A DNA stretch of 64,000 bases from assembly GCA_963853835.1 (NCBI GenBank), contig OY970824.1, forward strand, positions 3,725,001 through 3,789,000, read 5' to 3'. A program made the position numbers and the translations under genes. The DNA comes from Calendula officinalis. Lineage: Eukaryota; Streptophyta; Magnoliopsida; Asterales; Asteraceae. The stretch's first letter is position 1. Each line of letters starts with the position of its first letter. Under the pieces are notes generated by a model. The model was not told the DNA's origin. It did not search any database and saw only the letters and a program-made list of their open reading frames with translations. Positions 47,675 through 60,093 of the stretch are shown in pieces.

Positions 47675-49116
47675 ATGAAAATAGTGTTACTCATCTTCTT
47701 CATTTTTCTCGGGCCGTCCACAATGGCCGCTAGACATGATTTTATGGTGGACCTCTCCACAGGTGATGATTTGATCAGAAGGGAAGCGGGATACGGTGAT
47801 AAGAAGCTGTCTACGGTGGTGGTTGGTGGTTCAGTTTTTTGTGATGCTTGTTTGGATGGAAATTTTCCTCTTCAATCCCATTCCATCCATGGTATGAAAG
47901 TCCATCTAGGTTATGTTTTATTTATAACAAAATGTGTTAGAAATCATCCAAAATGCGTTTTTTTATTATAAAACCTTCAAACCCATTTCACTAAAAATAT
48001 TCGAAGCGTAATTGATATAGTATAAGTTTTGTGATAATACGAGGGAAATTGAAGTCGCGCTTCGCTGCGGATTTTATGATTCATATATTTAATGTTATAC
48101 GAAGTATATTATTATATATGTGAGTTTGCTTTGTTTATATAGTTTTTTTTAACATTATAAACATAATCTTTTAAATTATTTAATTATTAATTGTATGTTA
48201 GTATAAAAATTCATTTCGATAATGTTTGACTTACTTTTTTTCTACTTACAACTTGAATAAACTAAATATTTTAGATAGGATAAGAAGTGGAAATCGTTCA
48301 AAAGCTTAAGGGGGTATTTTGGAACTTTTTATGAACAGTAATCAAGTCTACCACAAATGTATATATAGTACAATATGACATTTTTTTATTAAAAGTTGAA
48401 AAACTTTGTAAAAAGGTGTTTTTGTCAAGCAAACCTAGCCCAAACACATTTCAACTAGTATTAAAAGGTTAACGGTGTTTAAAATATTCCGAAACCGAAA
48501 TATCCGGCAAATTGTACCGACTTTTGTTAACCGCCCATTATCAAAATCATGTGAGCTATATACCCGAAAAAAAATTATGTTTGATTTTCAGTTTCGTTAA
48601 CAACCCGTCATCAAAATCATAATCGAACCCAAAACCTAAACTTTTTACGGTTCGGTTAATCAAACTGAAAAAATTAAGAAACATGGATTGGTTAACCAAA
48701 TCATAAAAAGTTTTGGTTTTTGGGTTCGGTTAAGTGACGACGGACGGTTAAGAAAACCAAAAATCCAAAATAAAAAATTTCAGTTGGGAAAAGTGAGTTC
48801 CCCACTATACTATATAGCTAGCATCATTTTATTAGAATTTGTATGTTCTAAACGTATCAAAGACTTTTGTATGGTGTGATGATTATCTAACGAACTATCA
48901 GGAGCATCAATTGCGGTTTCATGTAATACTAGAAGGAAAACACACAAATCAGATTGGATTAGAGGCACAACCGATGCATTTGGGGATTTCCTAATTGATC
49001 TTCCTTCGCATCTCCATGCAATTCCAAACATGGAAAAGAATTGCATAATGAAGATTCTTGAGTTACCAAATAGTTCACCATGCCACCCGGACGAACATAG
49101 AGTTTTTGTCGGGTGA
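47675..49116 (+). CDS. Ole e 1-like (pollen Ole e 1/extensin family) secreted protein
   Basis: Two exons, 47675-47891 and 48902-49116, splice in frame to 143 aa. A signal peptide is clear (MKIVLLIFFIFLGPSTMA, cleavage probably after Ala18 or Ala19). The mature part shows the family layout: VVVGGSVFCDACLDG, GASIAVSCNTRRK, TDAFGDFLIDLP and a Cys-containing C-terminal part CIMKILELPNSSPC. Ole e 1-domain proteins are small extracellular or cell-wall proteins of pollen and other tissues with poorly known roles. The start at 47675 was chosen because it places the signal peptide at the N-terminus. The TGA after HRVFVG comes slightly early for the family, and a mild C-terminal truncation is possible. 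The 1010-bp intron carries AACCGAA-type repeats. Confidence 0.75.
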
Positions 49117-50211
49117 GAACGGTTTTCGCACATACACTACACGTGAGATCCATTTGACGCCAAACACATGCATCAAGAATCACACCATATTTTAAGGGAA
49201 TGTGAAAGTTGATCTTGTTTCATATGTTTGTGGTTTTGTGTATGTTCTTGCAATGGAGAGGATGTAAATATTATGGAATTTTGATCGTTATGTAAAAGCT
49301 TACAAGTACTTGATAAGAAAAATTCAATCTTTGTTTTCTGAGGGTATTTCGGTCTTTTTTTACATTACAAAAACAGGGTAACTGAATGGAATTCAATTTG
49401 AAATTGCCTACAACCACTATGAAATTATTTTGTTTCAAATATTTAATATCTTAATTTCTCAAGTCCCTAATCTTGTTTTTGTCCCTGATCCTGCACTCCA
49501 ATTCAAAACTTGAGGTCTTATTTGCGTAAAGTGGTCGCAAGGACTACTAATCGTTAAAACCACAATCATTTCATCAAACGGGCAGACTACATTACAGGAT
49601 AAAGTCATGAAATGGACGTCTTATTAGCGTAAAATCGTAGGCATTTCACGAAACAGGTGGGCTATAATACGGAATGCAAATCAGAGTACCAAGTTACTGG
49701 GATTAAAGATTGATAGGATGAGAAATCGAAATAAGAACCTTGTGCTGATTTCGGCGGTGGTAGCAGGCAGAACCCTGATCGCTGGTCAGAGACTCCGACT
49801 AGGATTGGGCCCTTTTAAATTAGACGGCCCAACAAGCACTGCCATTCACTATGGCTTTGGACTCGCATAGATGCACAAAATTGGATCTGTATCCGACTGG
49901 GATCGGTTTTAACCCGATCCAATTTTTACCTAGTATACAAAAATCGGTTTCGTAAAAAAAAAATTGGATTAAATTTTATCCCATTTTTGGAGCTAAATTG
50001 TGTAACTGGGTTTCGGTTCGGATTAAAATAATAAAAGAAAAAGAAATCAGATTTCAATAAATTAAAATACTTCAAGATTACAAAGTTCAAAATACAAGAA
50101 CTGAAACAAAGTTTACTTCAACGTTACTCCGTTATCATACTATAAATATATCATATATGCCTAGTCACGAAATGAAAAAGAAAATGTAATTCTATAATCT
50201 CTATTATATAT
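49117..50211. other. Intergenic; promoter-like GC-rich patch at 49740-49860
   Basis: On minus, 49860-49740 reads like a plant promoter and leader: GGGCCGTC and GGGCCC site II-like words followed by a pyrimidine- and CCGCC-rich leader. No ORF follows on minus. The stretch 49490-49680 contains two diverged copies of a CGTTTNRTGAAATG-type word. It may be the relic of a lost gene. Confidence 0.35.
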
Positions 50212-50928
50212 TGTTGAATATTTTATCTTCTGTAACAATGTTAGTAATAATCAAATAACCAAAATGAATAGACAAACCTGAAAGTTGACGAAGAACAAAC
50301 TGCACGGAATGAAAGTTCCTGTCCTTAAAGGTTTATACGTGCTTTATTCGCTGTAAGCCTCAAACGTACACACCCAGGATTTGATGCAGCAACAACGGTA
50401 TGTTCCACAGCAAGAAACACCGTGTAACACAAAGTGATACTCGGAAACAGAGAGAAGAAGCAATAGCGCAAGAAGCTGTTTGTTTTGGTGTGTTTTTCAC
50501 TCTGCCAATGATGTCCCTTTTATAGGGAGTCATGAGGCAATACACAAAAAACGGCCAAGCAGTTTAATGGCCATTAACCTGTGATAAAAAACGTCTAGAC
50601 TGAATTAAACCAATTGATTATGGTCAAAAAACGGAAGCAGTATTAACAGCCCCCATTAAGTCTGGCGTTTCACTTGACTGTCACAGAATGACCAAAAAGA
50701 AAGCTCCTCAGCTCCTAGCGAAGTGCGCCTAAATCGCGCCATGTCGCGTCATCGGTCTCGGCTCGGCGCGCGTGTGGGTCTAGCCTTTAATCTTCCACTA
50801 AAGCCTTTGAAAGCTTAAGAAATTAAATGCCTTATAAACCCATTGAAAGTTCTTCCTCCCACCAATGTGGGAACTTGCCAACTTGCAAGTAATTAATTAA
50901 TATCACCTATTAATTAATATTTCCAACA
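50212..50928 (-). mobile_element. Solo LTR, 717 bp (Copia-like)
   Basis: It begins TGTTGAATATT, ends AATATTTCCAACA and has an exact 5-bp duplication TATAT (50207-50211, 50929-50933). Read on minus it starts TGTTGGAAATATTAATTAAT and contains CCCACATTGGTGGGAGGAAG and a TATA box (CCTATAAAAGGG). No internal coding region is present. Confidence 0.88.
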
Positions 50929-51219
50929 TATATGTTATGATGTATTCTTTTTAGTCCTCTACATTATTTTACAACAAATAAAAATGTAAATAATTTATTA
51001 TTTAATCTTTTCACCCATAGTAAAAGTTTTAGTTAGGGCATTTCGCAAGATAAACATAGTTTTTGGGGTCACTTGGGAAAATACAAAAGTTTGGTGGCCA
51101 AAAGTATATATCCAAATCAAATTTAGATCAGACTACTACCACCACTCACTGCTGTATATCTCCCTATCTTCATTACACAACACATTTCAAGGCTCGAAAA
51201 CAGAAAAATAATCACCATC

Positions 51220-52564
51220 ATGAAGAGCTTCACCCTGAGATCTCAATTTCACATCCCAACTCACACCAATCTTATCACCAAAACTAGGGGTGTCAAATAT
51301 GTACCGAATAAAACCAACCAACATGCTACCAACCATACCAAGAATAGTTAGTAGCCAATATATTGGTAGCCAACATGTTTGGGTGGTAGTACCGTACCAA
51401 TTGTGTAATCATGGTACGGTAATGGTACAAAATTTTTAAATACCATGGTATACCGTACCAACCAAGATATATATATTATACGATTTTTAGTTTAATATAT
51501 TATACCAAACTAACAACCTATTTGGCCAAGATTCCAATTAAATATTAAAGTATACGATATTTTATTTAAATTATAGATGTGCCCAAAAAAATATCTCTGA
51601 AACTAATATAATATAATAACACATACTTATTAATCATTGAAACTAAAAATATCTTTGAAAATATAATATTTTATCTCTACATTCACACAAATCAGTGATT
51701 CAGTTACGACAAGATAGCTACATCTTTTATTACTTTATCGTACTAGATTATGTCTATATAGCACATAGCATATTATATCATTTTGCTTATTTTATTTCCA
51801 TCGAACACTTGTTAATATGTTTAACTAGTCGATAATGATAAAATATCATTGTTCTTTTGTTATTAATTTTTTTAATTTCATATGAGTTAGTGATGTTGGT
51901 ATAATACCATTACCAATTTGTACCAACCAAGATTGTTGGTAGCCAAACAAATTGGTACCAAGTAAACTTGGTATGATAATGGTAGCTAAATCAGTGTACC
52001 AATTATAGTTGGTACGGTACACGGTATGAAGAAAATATACGTGATACCATACCATGTTCACCCCTAACCAAAACCCCTTCACAAATCTCTAAAACCCCCT
52101 CAAGAATCAAGCTTTTTAACACACCACTGTTGTCTGACTTTATAAAAGTCAAAATCACACCCAAATCCAACAACTCATCATCAATAGAGAAATTATCAAG
52201 AGATGAACCCTTTGACTTATCAACAAAAGTAGGGAATTCAAGGTATGTGATAGTGGGAGCTGTTTCTGTAGGTGTTATGATGCTGCTTTTGGGTTGTGAT
52301 GACGACCAAAAGGCATTAGCTTTCGGACCAGAAGGGCCGTTAATGGAAGATTTTTGGGATAATATGAGAAGATATGGTCTTTATGCGTTGACCGTGAGTA
52401 GTGGTGTTTTATATGCAGTTTTTCAGCCTCTTTATGAGTTATTGAAGAACCCGATTTCAGCTATCCTTGTTTTCACAATTCTTGGAGGTGGATTTTACAT
52501 TGTTCCTCAAGTGGTTTCTGCCATGGTTGGTGTCACGGAGTTTAGTTATGAGTATACTTACTAG
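51220..52564 (+). pseudogene. Plastid membrane protein gene (Ycf33-like, tentative) split by a hAT element
   Basis: Coding parts 51220-51284 and 52075-52564 join in frame, once the element and one target duplication are removed, to a single-exon 184-aa protein. The N-terminus (MKSFTLRSQFHIPTHTNLIT) is Ser/Thr-rich like a chloroplast transit peptide. A hydrophobic segment YVIVGAVSVGVMMLLLG is followed by KALAFGPEGP, similar to an Ala-x-Ala lumenal processing site. FWDNMRRYGLYALTVSSGVL and ELLKNPISAILVFTILGGGF contain two more membrane helices, and the layout (FW.N..RY, LKNP) recalls Ycf33 proteins. As it stands, the original ATG reads into the transposon. The first ATG after the insertion is within the first hydrophobic segment. 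Unless the element is spliced out, the protein cannot reach the plastid. Confidence 0.75.
51285..52066. mobile_element. Non-autonomous hAT element, 782 bp
   Basis: It begins TAGGGGTG, ends CACCCCTA and is flanked by an exact 8-bp duplication ACCAAAAC (51277-51284, 52067-52074). The subterminal regions are dense in TGGTAC/GGTACC words in both orientations, as in the transposase-binding ends of hAT elements. No transposase is encoded. Confidence 0.92.
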
Positions 52565-53970
52565 CCACGTGTACTTGTAATGGGTTATTAGTTTTTTTAT
52601 CTGGTTTTATTACTATGTCATGAATGTTTTACCTTATATATCAGTGGCAATTCAGGTCACAGTTCTAGGATTGGCTGGTTAGAACATTCAATATTTATTT
52701 ATCTTCAATTTCTACTAGTATATAACTCGTTTAATTAAAGGTTAATGATTTGAATGAGTTAAACGAATTAAACATATTCATCGTTTAATTAAATAGGTTA
52801 ACGATTTGAATGAGTTAAACGAATTAAACATATTCATTTCTTAAATATATGCAAAGGGGGATGATTTTCCTACCATAATTTTTAATTCATCTATCACAAC
52901 TGTTGCTTAACATGCTTGTACAGTTACGCTGTGGTATACGAAGTAAAAGTTGTGATACATAAATGAATTCCCTATGCAAAACCTACTAAATATATATATA
53001 TTATAGATATATCTATTTCTCAAATATATTTATAAACTATTAAAGTATAAATATATATATATTTTTAAATATGCATTAATAATTAATCGGGTTTGTAGGT
53101 CAACTTATTTAAATTATCATAACTCGAATCTAATCTTTTAAAAAAATAGGTCTTAGAGTTGATAAAAAACTGACCCGGTACGTGTCTGACGGTACAACAT
53201 GGTGGGCAAGAGCACTGCTCACCTATTTATTTTTCTATTTACTGCACATATTTCATGAAATATAGAAAAATTACATTTTGCCCCCGTTAAAAATAGAATC
53301 ATTTACACATAAAGGGGTCAAAGCAACCTGAATTGTGTTGTAGACTTTTAGTTGAATGCCACATGTCTTGAATGTCGTAGCATAAATTTTCCGATTTCCA
53401 TTTTTTTGTTGTTGCAGTTTTCTCATTCGTTCATTTTTATCTTTTTTATCTCTATATTTACTTCTCTATAAACATATTCTTACTAAGAATTCTAATTTAA
53501 ATCGTTAGTTTTGTTTATTATATTGCATAATTTAAGTCCAAAAAGAAATCTATCATTGAAAATCCGTTAATTTTTATAGTAAGTGTACGTGTATTGTGAA
53601 TTAAAAAAATGCTAAGATTAAATTTTTATATTGGCATCTCTTAAAACTGTATATTTCTTAATTTTCAGTTTCTTTTTACTTGTAAGTTCAACTATATTAA
53701 GTTTATTAATTTGATAGTGCTAAACTTTTTAAAATTTCACTCCATATTCTCCAAAAAGTTAAATGTTTGAGATTGGATTTTCGTCATAGAAATGCAAAGC
53801 ATATTGAGTTAAGTTTTAAGTTTAGTTCGGTTTATAGTTTGATATGGAAAAAAAAAGTTCAACTTAAAACCCATCCGACATACATTGTAAACCTTTGCCA
53901 CTTCTTAGATATTTTCCTGGTACCACCACTAGTGTTTGTCTCAACCCTAAACTGTTTTATTTTTTGTGTC
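52565..53970. other. Intergenic DNA with a ~64-bp tandem duplication
   Basis: At about 52735-52845 the unit containing GATTTGAATGAGTTAAACGA is present twice. Nothing else is recognised; the rest is AT-rich. Confidence 0.55.
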
Positions 53971-54387
53971 TATAACACCCGTATTTTTAAAACATCGTTT
54001 AAATCATTTAAAATACATTTTTCCCAATATTTGACATATTGTCCAAAATACAGTTTAACAAAAAACTTTAAAACCCATATCAGAGTTTACAAAATACGGT
54101 GTCACCAAGTATATCAAAACCATAGGCAACGGGATCTACCTATTAGCTCCCGAGCTAAACATCTCTAGGCCACTTCTAGTGCAACCTTCTATCACTTCAA
54201 ACCTGTACCTGAGTACACAGCCACAAACAAACGTAGTACGTGAGACAAAATAGTCTCGTGAGATATATGGGTTTTAGACCCCAACAATAATAGTCATTTC
54301 ATAAATATATAAACATATATATAAACTACATAAGTACCGTCTAGTCACCCTATTGTGACTCTGGCTACTTTTGCTTTCCTAGCAAAC

Positions 54388-54634
54388 ATATCTAGTACCT
54401 AAACATATAGGTACCAGAAGCTCAATCATATCTAGTACATAAACATATATGTACTAGAAGCACAATCACATCTAGTACATAAACATATATGTACTAGAAG
54501 CACAAACATGTCTAATACATAAACATATATGTATTAGAACCTAACATACCTAGTACCAAACATATGCGTACTAGAAGCACCCGTGTGCTTAGTGTATAAA
54601 CATATATACACTCGGTGTATAAACATATATACCA
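54388..54634. repeat. Tandem row of about seven hairpins with constant centre
   Basis: Units of about 38 bp each contain a self-complementary stem around the constant centre TAAACATATA. Stem pairs differ between units but stay paired, for example CTAGTACATA/TATGTACTAG, CTAATACATA/TATGTATTAG and AGTGTATA/TATACACT. See findings. Confidence 0.85.
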
Positions 54635-55869
54635 CCGCTCAGTGACCGGAATCCCCCGCGTCACCACCGTCTATCTCTTATCATAACCTAACAGTTATGC
54701 CAGTCAAAGCCTTTGGCTATCACGTCAAACATCAAACAAGTTAGTCATCTAACAATAACGACATATAATTGGTTCAACACAGTGTGAACGTACCTGTATG
54801 GTCCCATGGACCCGATCATAAGCAATCACATTTACTTCTACATCTATGAACCCTATGAGGTCCATACTTACTTTATACATAAGATACATTTCTTATTTCA
54901 TCGATATCATAATACTTTTATCTCTTCCTTGACTATAATTCACAACTATCACTAGTCACATCATATTCTTTTTCATATATATTTGTTCTTTACTTTTATT
55001 AGTATATCTTACCAATAGGTACTCATTACTATAAAATCATTCCCAATTGCTTTACTAATACATATTTATTATTAAAGGCTCCGTATACATTCTTTTAATC
55101 AATTACTTCCTTATTATTGTTCATTAACATAGATTCCATAATTACTTGAATCTATCATATTTTACTTCAAATTCATCAATCATACTAGACATATTCTAGT
55201 ATCACATTCTACATACTTTCATACATTTTCAGTCACTATCTTTATCAACATATTTATTAATAAAGACCCATAAAATATCATATGTATTTTCAAAACTATT
55301 TACTATGTACTCAGTTTAAAAGTCTCATGTACTCACCTTAGCGATAGCTATATCCATATCGTATTTATCAACACGAATCCTTGCTTCCCGCCTTTGGAAC
55401 ATCTTCAACTTTTAGGTTCTCGCAACCTATTAACACAATAATCACAATTCTAGTTATCATCCATAACTAGACATCATTTAACATCAACATAATCAACCCC
55501 AACCACCAAGTTCACCAACTTGGTGGAGATCCATAAACCCTAGTTCATGAAACTACTTTCAAGATACAACTTAACCATATATCCATGGTCTACATACTTC
55601 CTATGGGTGTTCTACACCCTCAATACCCGTCTTTAACAAGATTCCAACCCAACACATTCAAATTTCATCATTTCCCCCAAATCTTGTTTACAACTAGCTA
55701 GGAGATGAAAATACCTTAGATCCTTAATCAAGGAATGAAGATCTCCAAGTATAGTGGTGTTCTATGCCCAAGAACACCCAAAATCGCCCCCAAGAGCTCC
55801 CAAATCGGCTGCACATTTTGGTGTAGTGAAAAATGAGAGAAAACCCTAGAATTCCCGACTTTTATGCTA

Positions 55870-56056
55870 CAGCGACGACTTTCGCGTCGCTATCTTTGCG
55901 ATAGCGTCGCTATCTTGCAAACCGCCATAAATCGCGACGAAGATAGCGTCGCTATCTCTGACGCTATCTCGTCCAGACTCGTTTTCGCGACACATCTCCG
56001 ACGCTATCTTGGGTCACTGTTTGAAAGCCATAAGATCGCGTCGCTATCTTGCCCTT
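55870..56056. repeat. Array of GATAGCGTCGCTATC words in family B LTR
   Basis: Full or partial copies of the near-palindrome GATAGCGTCGCTATC and its half CGCGTCGCTATC recur at least seven times in 190 bp with unrelated spacers. It is the same word as in the family A copy at 20862-21013. Confidence 0.85.
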
Positions 56057-56439
56057 ATGCAGCAGGGCTGCAACTTTTGCTTCCCGCTTCGACCCGGTTT
56101 CGTCCATAACTTTCTCATACGGTCTCCAAACGACACGAAACCAATTCCTACGTTCTTTAAACGATTTATCCTTATTTATCATATTTTTATATAATTTATT
56201 TATAAATTTCGGGTCGTTACAGTGTCGGTCTCAAATCAGCTTTTAGGTCGAGTCAGAAATTGTTACCCGTAATATTATCAAGCTATATTTGTAGCTTATG
56301 GCTTGCTTATTTTTGAACGACGTAATTACTTAATTGGATTAATATATCTACCCCACTCAATCGGATGTTCAAACGTCGTGCGCACATCCTAACATCATGC
56401 GCATATCCTGAATTTTACATCCTTAATTTTTAATACTAA

Positions 56440-56760
56440 GACCTGTGCCAACCCCCGTCAATGGGGTGGCGTCAGGGCAAAAGGAGGGCGTCAAGGGGCG
56501 TCACCAATGGCACGGGGGCGTCGGTAGCCAGCGTCGGTAGCTGCACGTCGTGTAGACGACGGGGGAGTGGTGGGCGTCGTGCTTGTTGTGAGGGGAGTGG
56601 GAGGGGGGTTGGGTATTATTTTAATATTTTTTAAGTGAGGATGAGTTAGTGATGGCCGGGTTAGTGATGTGTTGTTGTTGGCACGACCTCGTCTATAACC
56701 CGTCGATAGGGAAAGGTTTATTGACGTGTTTAGTGACACGTCACTGTTAGGAGAGGCCTA
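56440..56760. mobile_element. GC-rich MITE-like block (uncertain)
   Basis: The left edge TAAGACCTGTGCCAAC resembles the ends of the elements at 10429 and 38110, and GCGTC-rich sequence follows. The right edge is not clear. Confidence 0.35.
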
Positions 56761-57259
56761 AGTATTTCTATAAAAATCTTCCCTGGTTAGACTACGAGTA
56801 GTGGTGACAAGTTGTCACATCAGCTTTTCATTTTTTCAACCAAACCCCCTAATGGTGAACAAACTTTAAAATTTTGATGTCAAATTATGAATGCCGAACA
56901 ATTCAATGCAAGATACACAACGGCCCCTTAATGTTTATTAAATTGTATTGATTCTTACTAAATCTTCCTACTTTATCCTCGTACATATAAAATGATTAAT
57001 ACTTAAAATTAATAAAATATAAGTGTTCATATTTATAATTTTGTTGCGAAAATGTGGTATGCTATTTAATGCATACCCGCCAGTGCAGTCTACACATATG
57101 AATTATTCACCTATCTTAACAAATTTTTCTAATTTGAGCTTTTATGGTAAGGTTATGACTTATGAGTTCATAACATCAGGTCAACATATGCCAACAATTT
57201 ATTTATCATTTACTAATGTCGAATTATGAGCCATGTATTAATAAGCCATCCGTTTTAAG

Positions 57260-57544
57260 TAGGGGTGAGCTCGGTCCAAAAACCGAACCGAATCGAAACC
57301 AATAGAACCAAAACCGAAAACATTGAATTTTCAAAACCGAAACCGAACCGATAACATGTTCTTGGTTTTGTTTCGGTTCGGTTTCGGTCCGGTTTTATTA
57401 GGCCAAATGTTCGTCCTTTTTTGAAGACCGAACCGAAACCGATAGAACGAAACCGAAAACGATGAATTTTTAAAACCGAAAATAAACCGATAACATGTTA
57501 TCGGTTTCGATTCGGTTCGATTTTTTCGGTCCAAATACTCACCC
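57260..57544. mobile_element. hAT-type MITE rich in AACCGAA words
   Basis: It starts TAGGGGTGAGC, ends ACTCACCC and is flanked by TTTTAAG on both sides (57253-57259, 57545-57551), 7 bp of a presumed 8-bp duplication. Both halves can pair through AACCGAA/TTCGGTT words. Confidence 0.75.
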
Positions 57545-57923
57545 TTTTAAGATATGTTTGAATTTGAGCTTTTGTAGTCATGCTTGTTTGTATAGTTTTG
57601 GATTTCTTCACTATGTACTGATTTGCTATTTTTATGGAGAGTAGCGAAATTAGATATGAATACCGAATTATGAATGTAAGAGCATCTCTTATCCGAGGTT
57701 TTTGAAGAAGTTATTACTATTTGAATAACCTCTAAAATGACTTTTTACCATTAGAATAGATGACTTTTTTAGGAGGTCAATCCAACCACTTATTCTTCCC
57801 TAACCACGTAATCATCTTACAATATTTGATTCTTTTAGTTCTTATATTTAATAATTTTACATTTTAAACCCCTATATATATTTATATGTGAATCATTTAT
57901 TATTTTTATAACTTTATCATATT

Positions 57924-60093
57924 TGTAACATCCCAAAACCCGGTCTAGTAGTTTATGGACCTTAAGGTATCCTATTACATGATTATCTGATTAATTGCTA
58001 TATGACTTTATTTAGTCTTTTGCCCTTTCGCGGTATTTTGACCAAGGGGTTAAAATACCCGAATTGTGATATCTTTTAAATGAAAATATAATTTTTATAT
58101 TTTTAAATTCCTTGTTGAATTTCGTTTCCGGAAATGCTTTCGTTTTTAAAATTGGAGTTCGTTTGCTATTTTAAATAAATTAACTACAAACCAGACCATT
58201 TAGACATATACTGAAAAGTTAAAACAAAAATCCAAGGTGGGCCCCACCCCCTTGTTGGCCGATTTTGAGAGAGAGGGAAACACCCTCTCTTTTCTTTTTA
58301 CTCCTCATTCAAACCTTATCCACTATTCCATCAATTATCATCTCCAAACCCTCTCTTGTGTTCTTGCTTGTTCTTGAGTTTTGTGTGTGAATCCTTGAGT
58401 AAAATCCGGATTCTTGCTTGCATCTTGTGTTAGAGGAAGCCTAGAAGTAAGTTACATCTTCTCTTTCACTTGTTCTTGGTGTTCTAGAGTTTTGGTATGA
58501 ACTAGGGTTTGAGGTTCTTAATGTTTTATGGTTAAATCTTGTGTTGGATGTCATATTATGTGTTTATACAAGCTTTGACATGTATTGTGTGGTAGATTAT
58601 TGGAAGAAACCTTGGTTTGGTGAAAATCACCCCCAACCTCCATTAATGGTGGTTGTAGAAGGTGTGTTTTGACAAACCTTGGATTTCTTGATGTTTGATT
58701 TGTTGGAATTGTTTATTATGTTAAGAAAATATGTTTGTTAAGTTATGTATGCCAAAAATCATGTATGGATGAAATGATGAAGTAAACTAGCCAAGTATTG
58801 GATGTTTGGGTCAAAATGGTAAGCTAGTGATTTTGGTGGTAAAGTACTTGGATTCTTGATAGTTATGGACTTGATGAATTGTTAAGTGATTTTAACTTGC
58901 TATTATAGGGATGTATGTGCTATTGGTAGAACCTTGGGGAGTGTTTGGTTATATTCGGATTTTTGGGACCGTTTGGGTCAACTAGTTGTGATAAATTGCT
59001 AGATGACCATGAATGGTCAATTGTTATGTTGGTGGACTTGTACTAGTTGGAGATGCCATAAAATGTGTATTTCATGAGCCTTGCATGTTTAGTTTTAAGT
59101 TGATGACTTTGACATTTCGGTAGATTGATCACTAACTCGGTGTACTTGTTACAGGAAGCGGGAAGGAGACTCAGTGATACTAGCTCACTGACTAAAGGAA
59201 TCGAAGGTTGAAAGGTGAGTTGATTTAACCTATGACTCGGGTTTCGGTTTATTCTTTTGGTATTGGTATACTAGTGAAAACGCAGGAAAGAATAGCAGGT
59301 CTGGGAAGTTCGCGACGCGAACTCCCGTTCCCGATCGCGAAAGACGAACAGAGAATTGGGGTGTTTAATGCGAAGTTGTTCGCGGACGAGTTTCCGACGC
59401 GAACCCGAGTTCGCGAACGCGAACTGAAGTTCGCGACTGGGAACTTTTTGTGACACTTTTCGTTGTGTTTTTGTAGCTAGCCTACTTGATATGTATGCCT
59501 AGTGTTAGAGGATTATCATACATGACAACGTGCACATTCGGGACGAGGCAGTGTCGGATGGATAACGGCTGGGCATAGTGTACCGACTAATGGGTGGAAT
59601 GGACCTTACATGTATGCGTTACACGTAAGGGGGTTTACCCGGGGAGTTGGGTACAACGCTATCGGTTACCATGGTTATGGCCAACCATGGTTAAGGGTCT
59701 CGGCAGAGCCGCCGATCCTCTCAAAGTGGTTACCCCATCGGAGATGATACTTGCTTACGTGCTTTAGTGTTTAGCATAGCTTGTAGTTTGGTTCATTCAT
59801 TCACTTAGTTTGTGTGCTAATCCCTCCCTCATTGACACATTTCAGGTTGGAATGCTTGAAACGGGTCGGGCTTGGACGGGGCGTTTGACCATACGTTTTT
59901 GAAAATATATTTTGTGAAAGGAGCCTAGTTTTGTAATACCGTCTTTTAACTAATATTTTGGATTGTAATATTGTGGGACCCCGTTTGTAAACTTAACGTA
60001 ATTAGGTGTTATACTAATTGCTTCCGTAATCTAATTATTAATATTAAAATGGTTGACTTTAAAAAAAATGGCTTTAAAAAATGCGGTGTTACA
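57924..60093 (+). mobile_element. Solo LTR, family A copy 2 (2170 bp)
   Basis: It begins TGTAACATCC, ends GCGGTGTTACA and has an exact 5-bp duplication ATATT (57919-57923, 60094-60098). Over much of its length it is the inverse of 20089-22795. Its palindromic array uses a different word (59308-59445). Solo form, no internal genes. Confidence 0.9.
59308..59445. repeat. Array of TTCGCGNCGCGAA palindromic words in the LTR
   Basis: Complete and partial copies of GTTCGCGACGCGAAC-type words recur across ~140 bp. The flanking sequence TCTGGGAAG and a preceding GAAAAYGCAGGA are shared with the array of copy 1, but the word itself is different. Confidence 0.85.

Larger units (their letters stand above)
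53971..56221 (-). mobile_element. Solo LTR, family B (2251 bp)
   Basis: It begins TATAACACCCG, ends GGGTCGTTACA and has an exact 5-bp duplication GTGTC (53966-53970, 56222-56226). Read on minus it starts TGTAACGACCCG; the plus-strand left end shows TA where TG is expected, a single change in the terminal dinucleotide. It contains a tandem hairpin array (54388-54634) and a palindromic word array (55870-56056). No gag-pol remains. Confidence 0.88.

Noticed and set aside
53767..54168. 133-aa frame
   Set aside because: It crosses the left boundary of a solo LTR (53971) and has no recognisable domain.
54388..54634. CRISPR-like regular repeats
   Set aside because: This is plant nuclear DNA; the repeats are adjacent hairpin units within an LTR and lack uniform spacers or cas genes.
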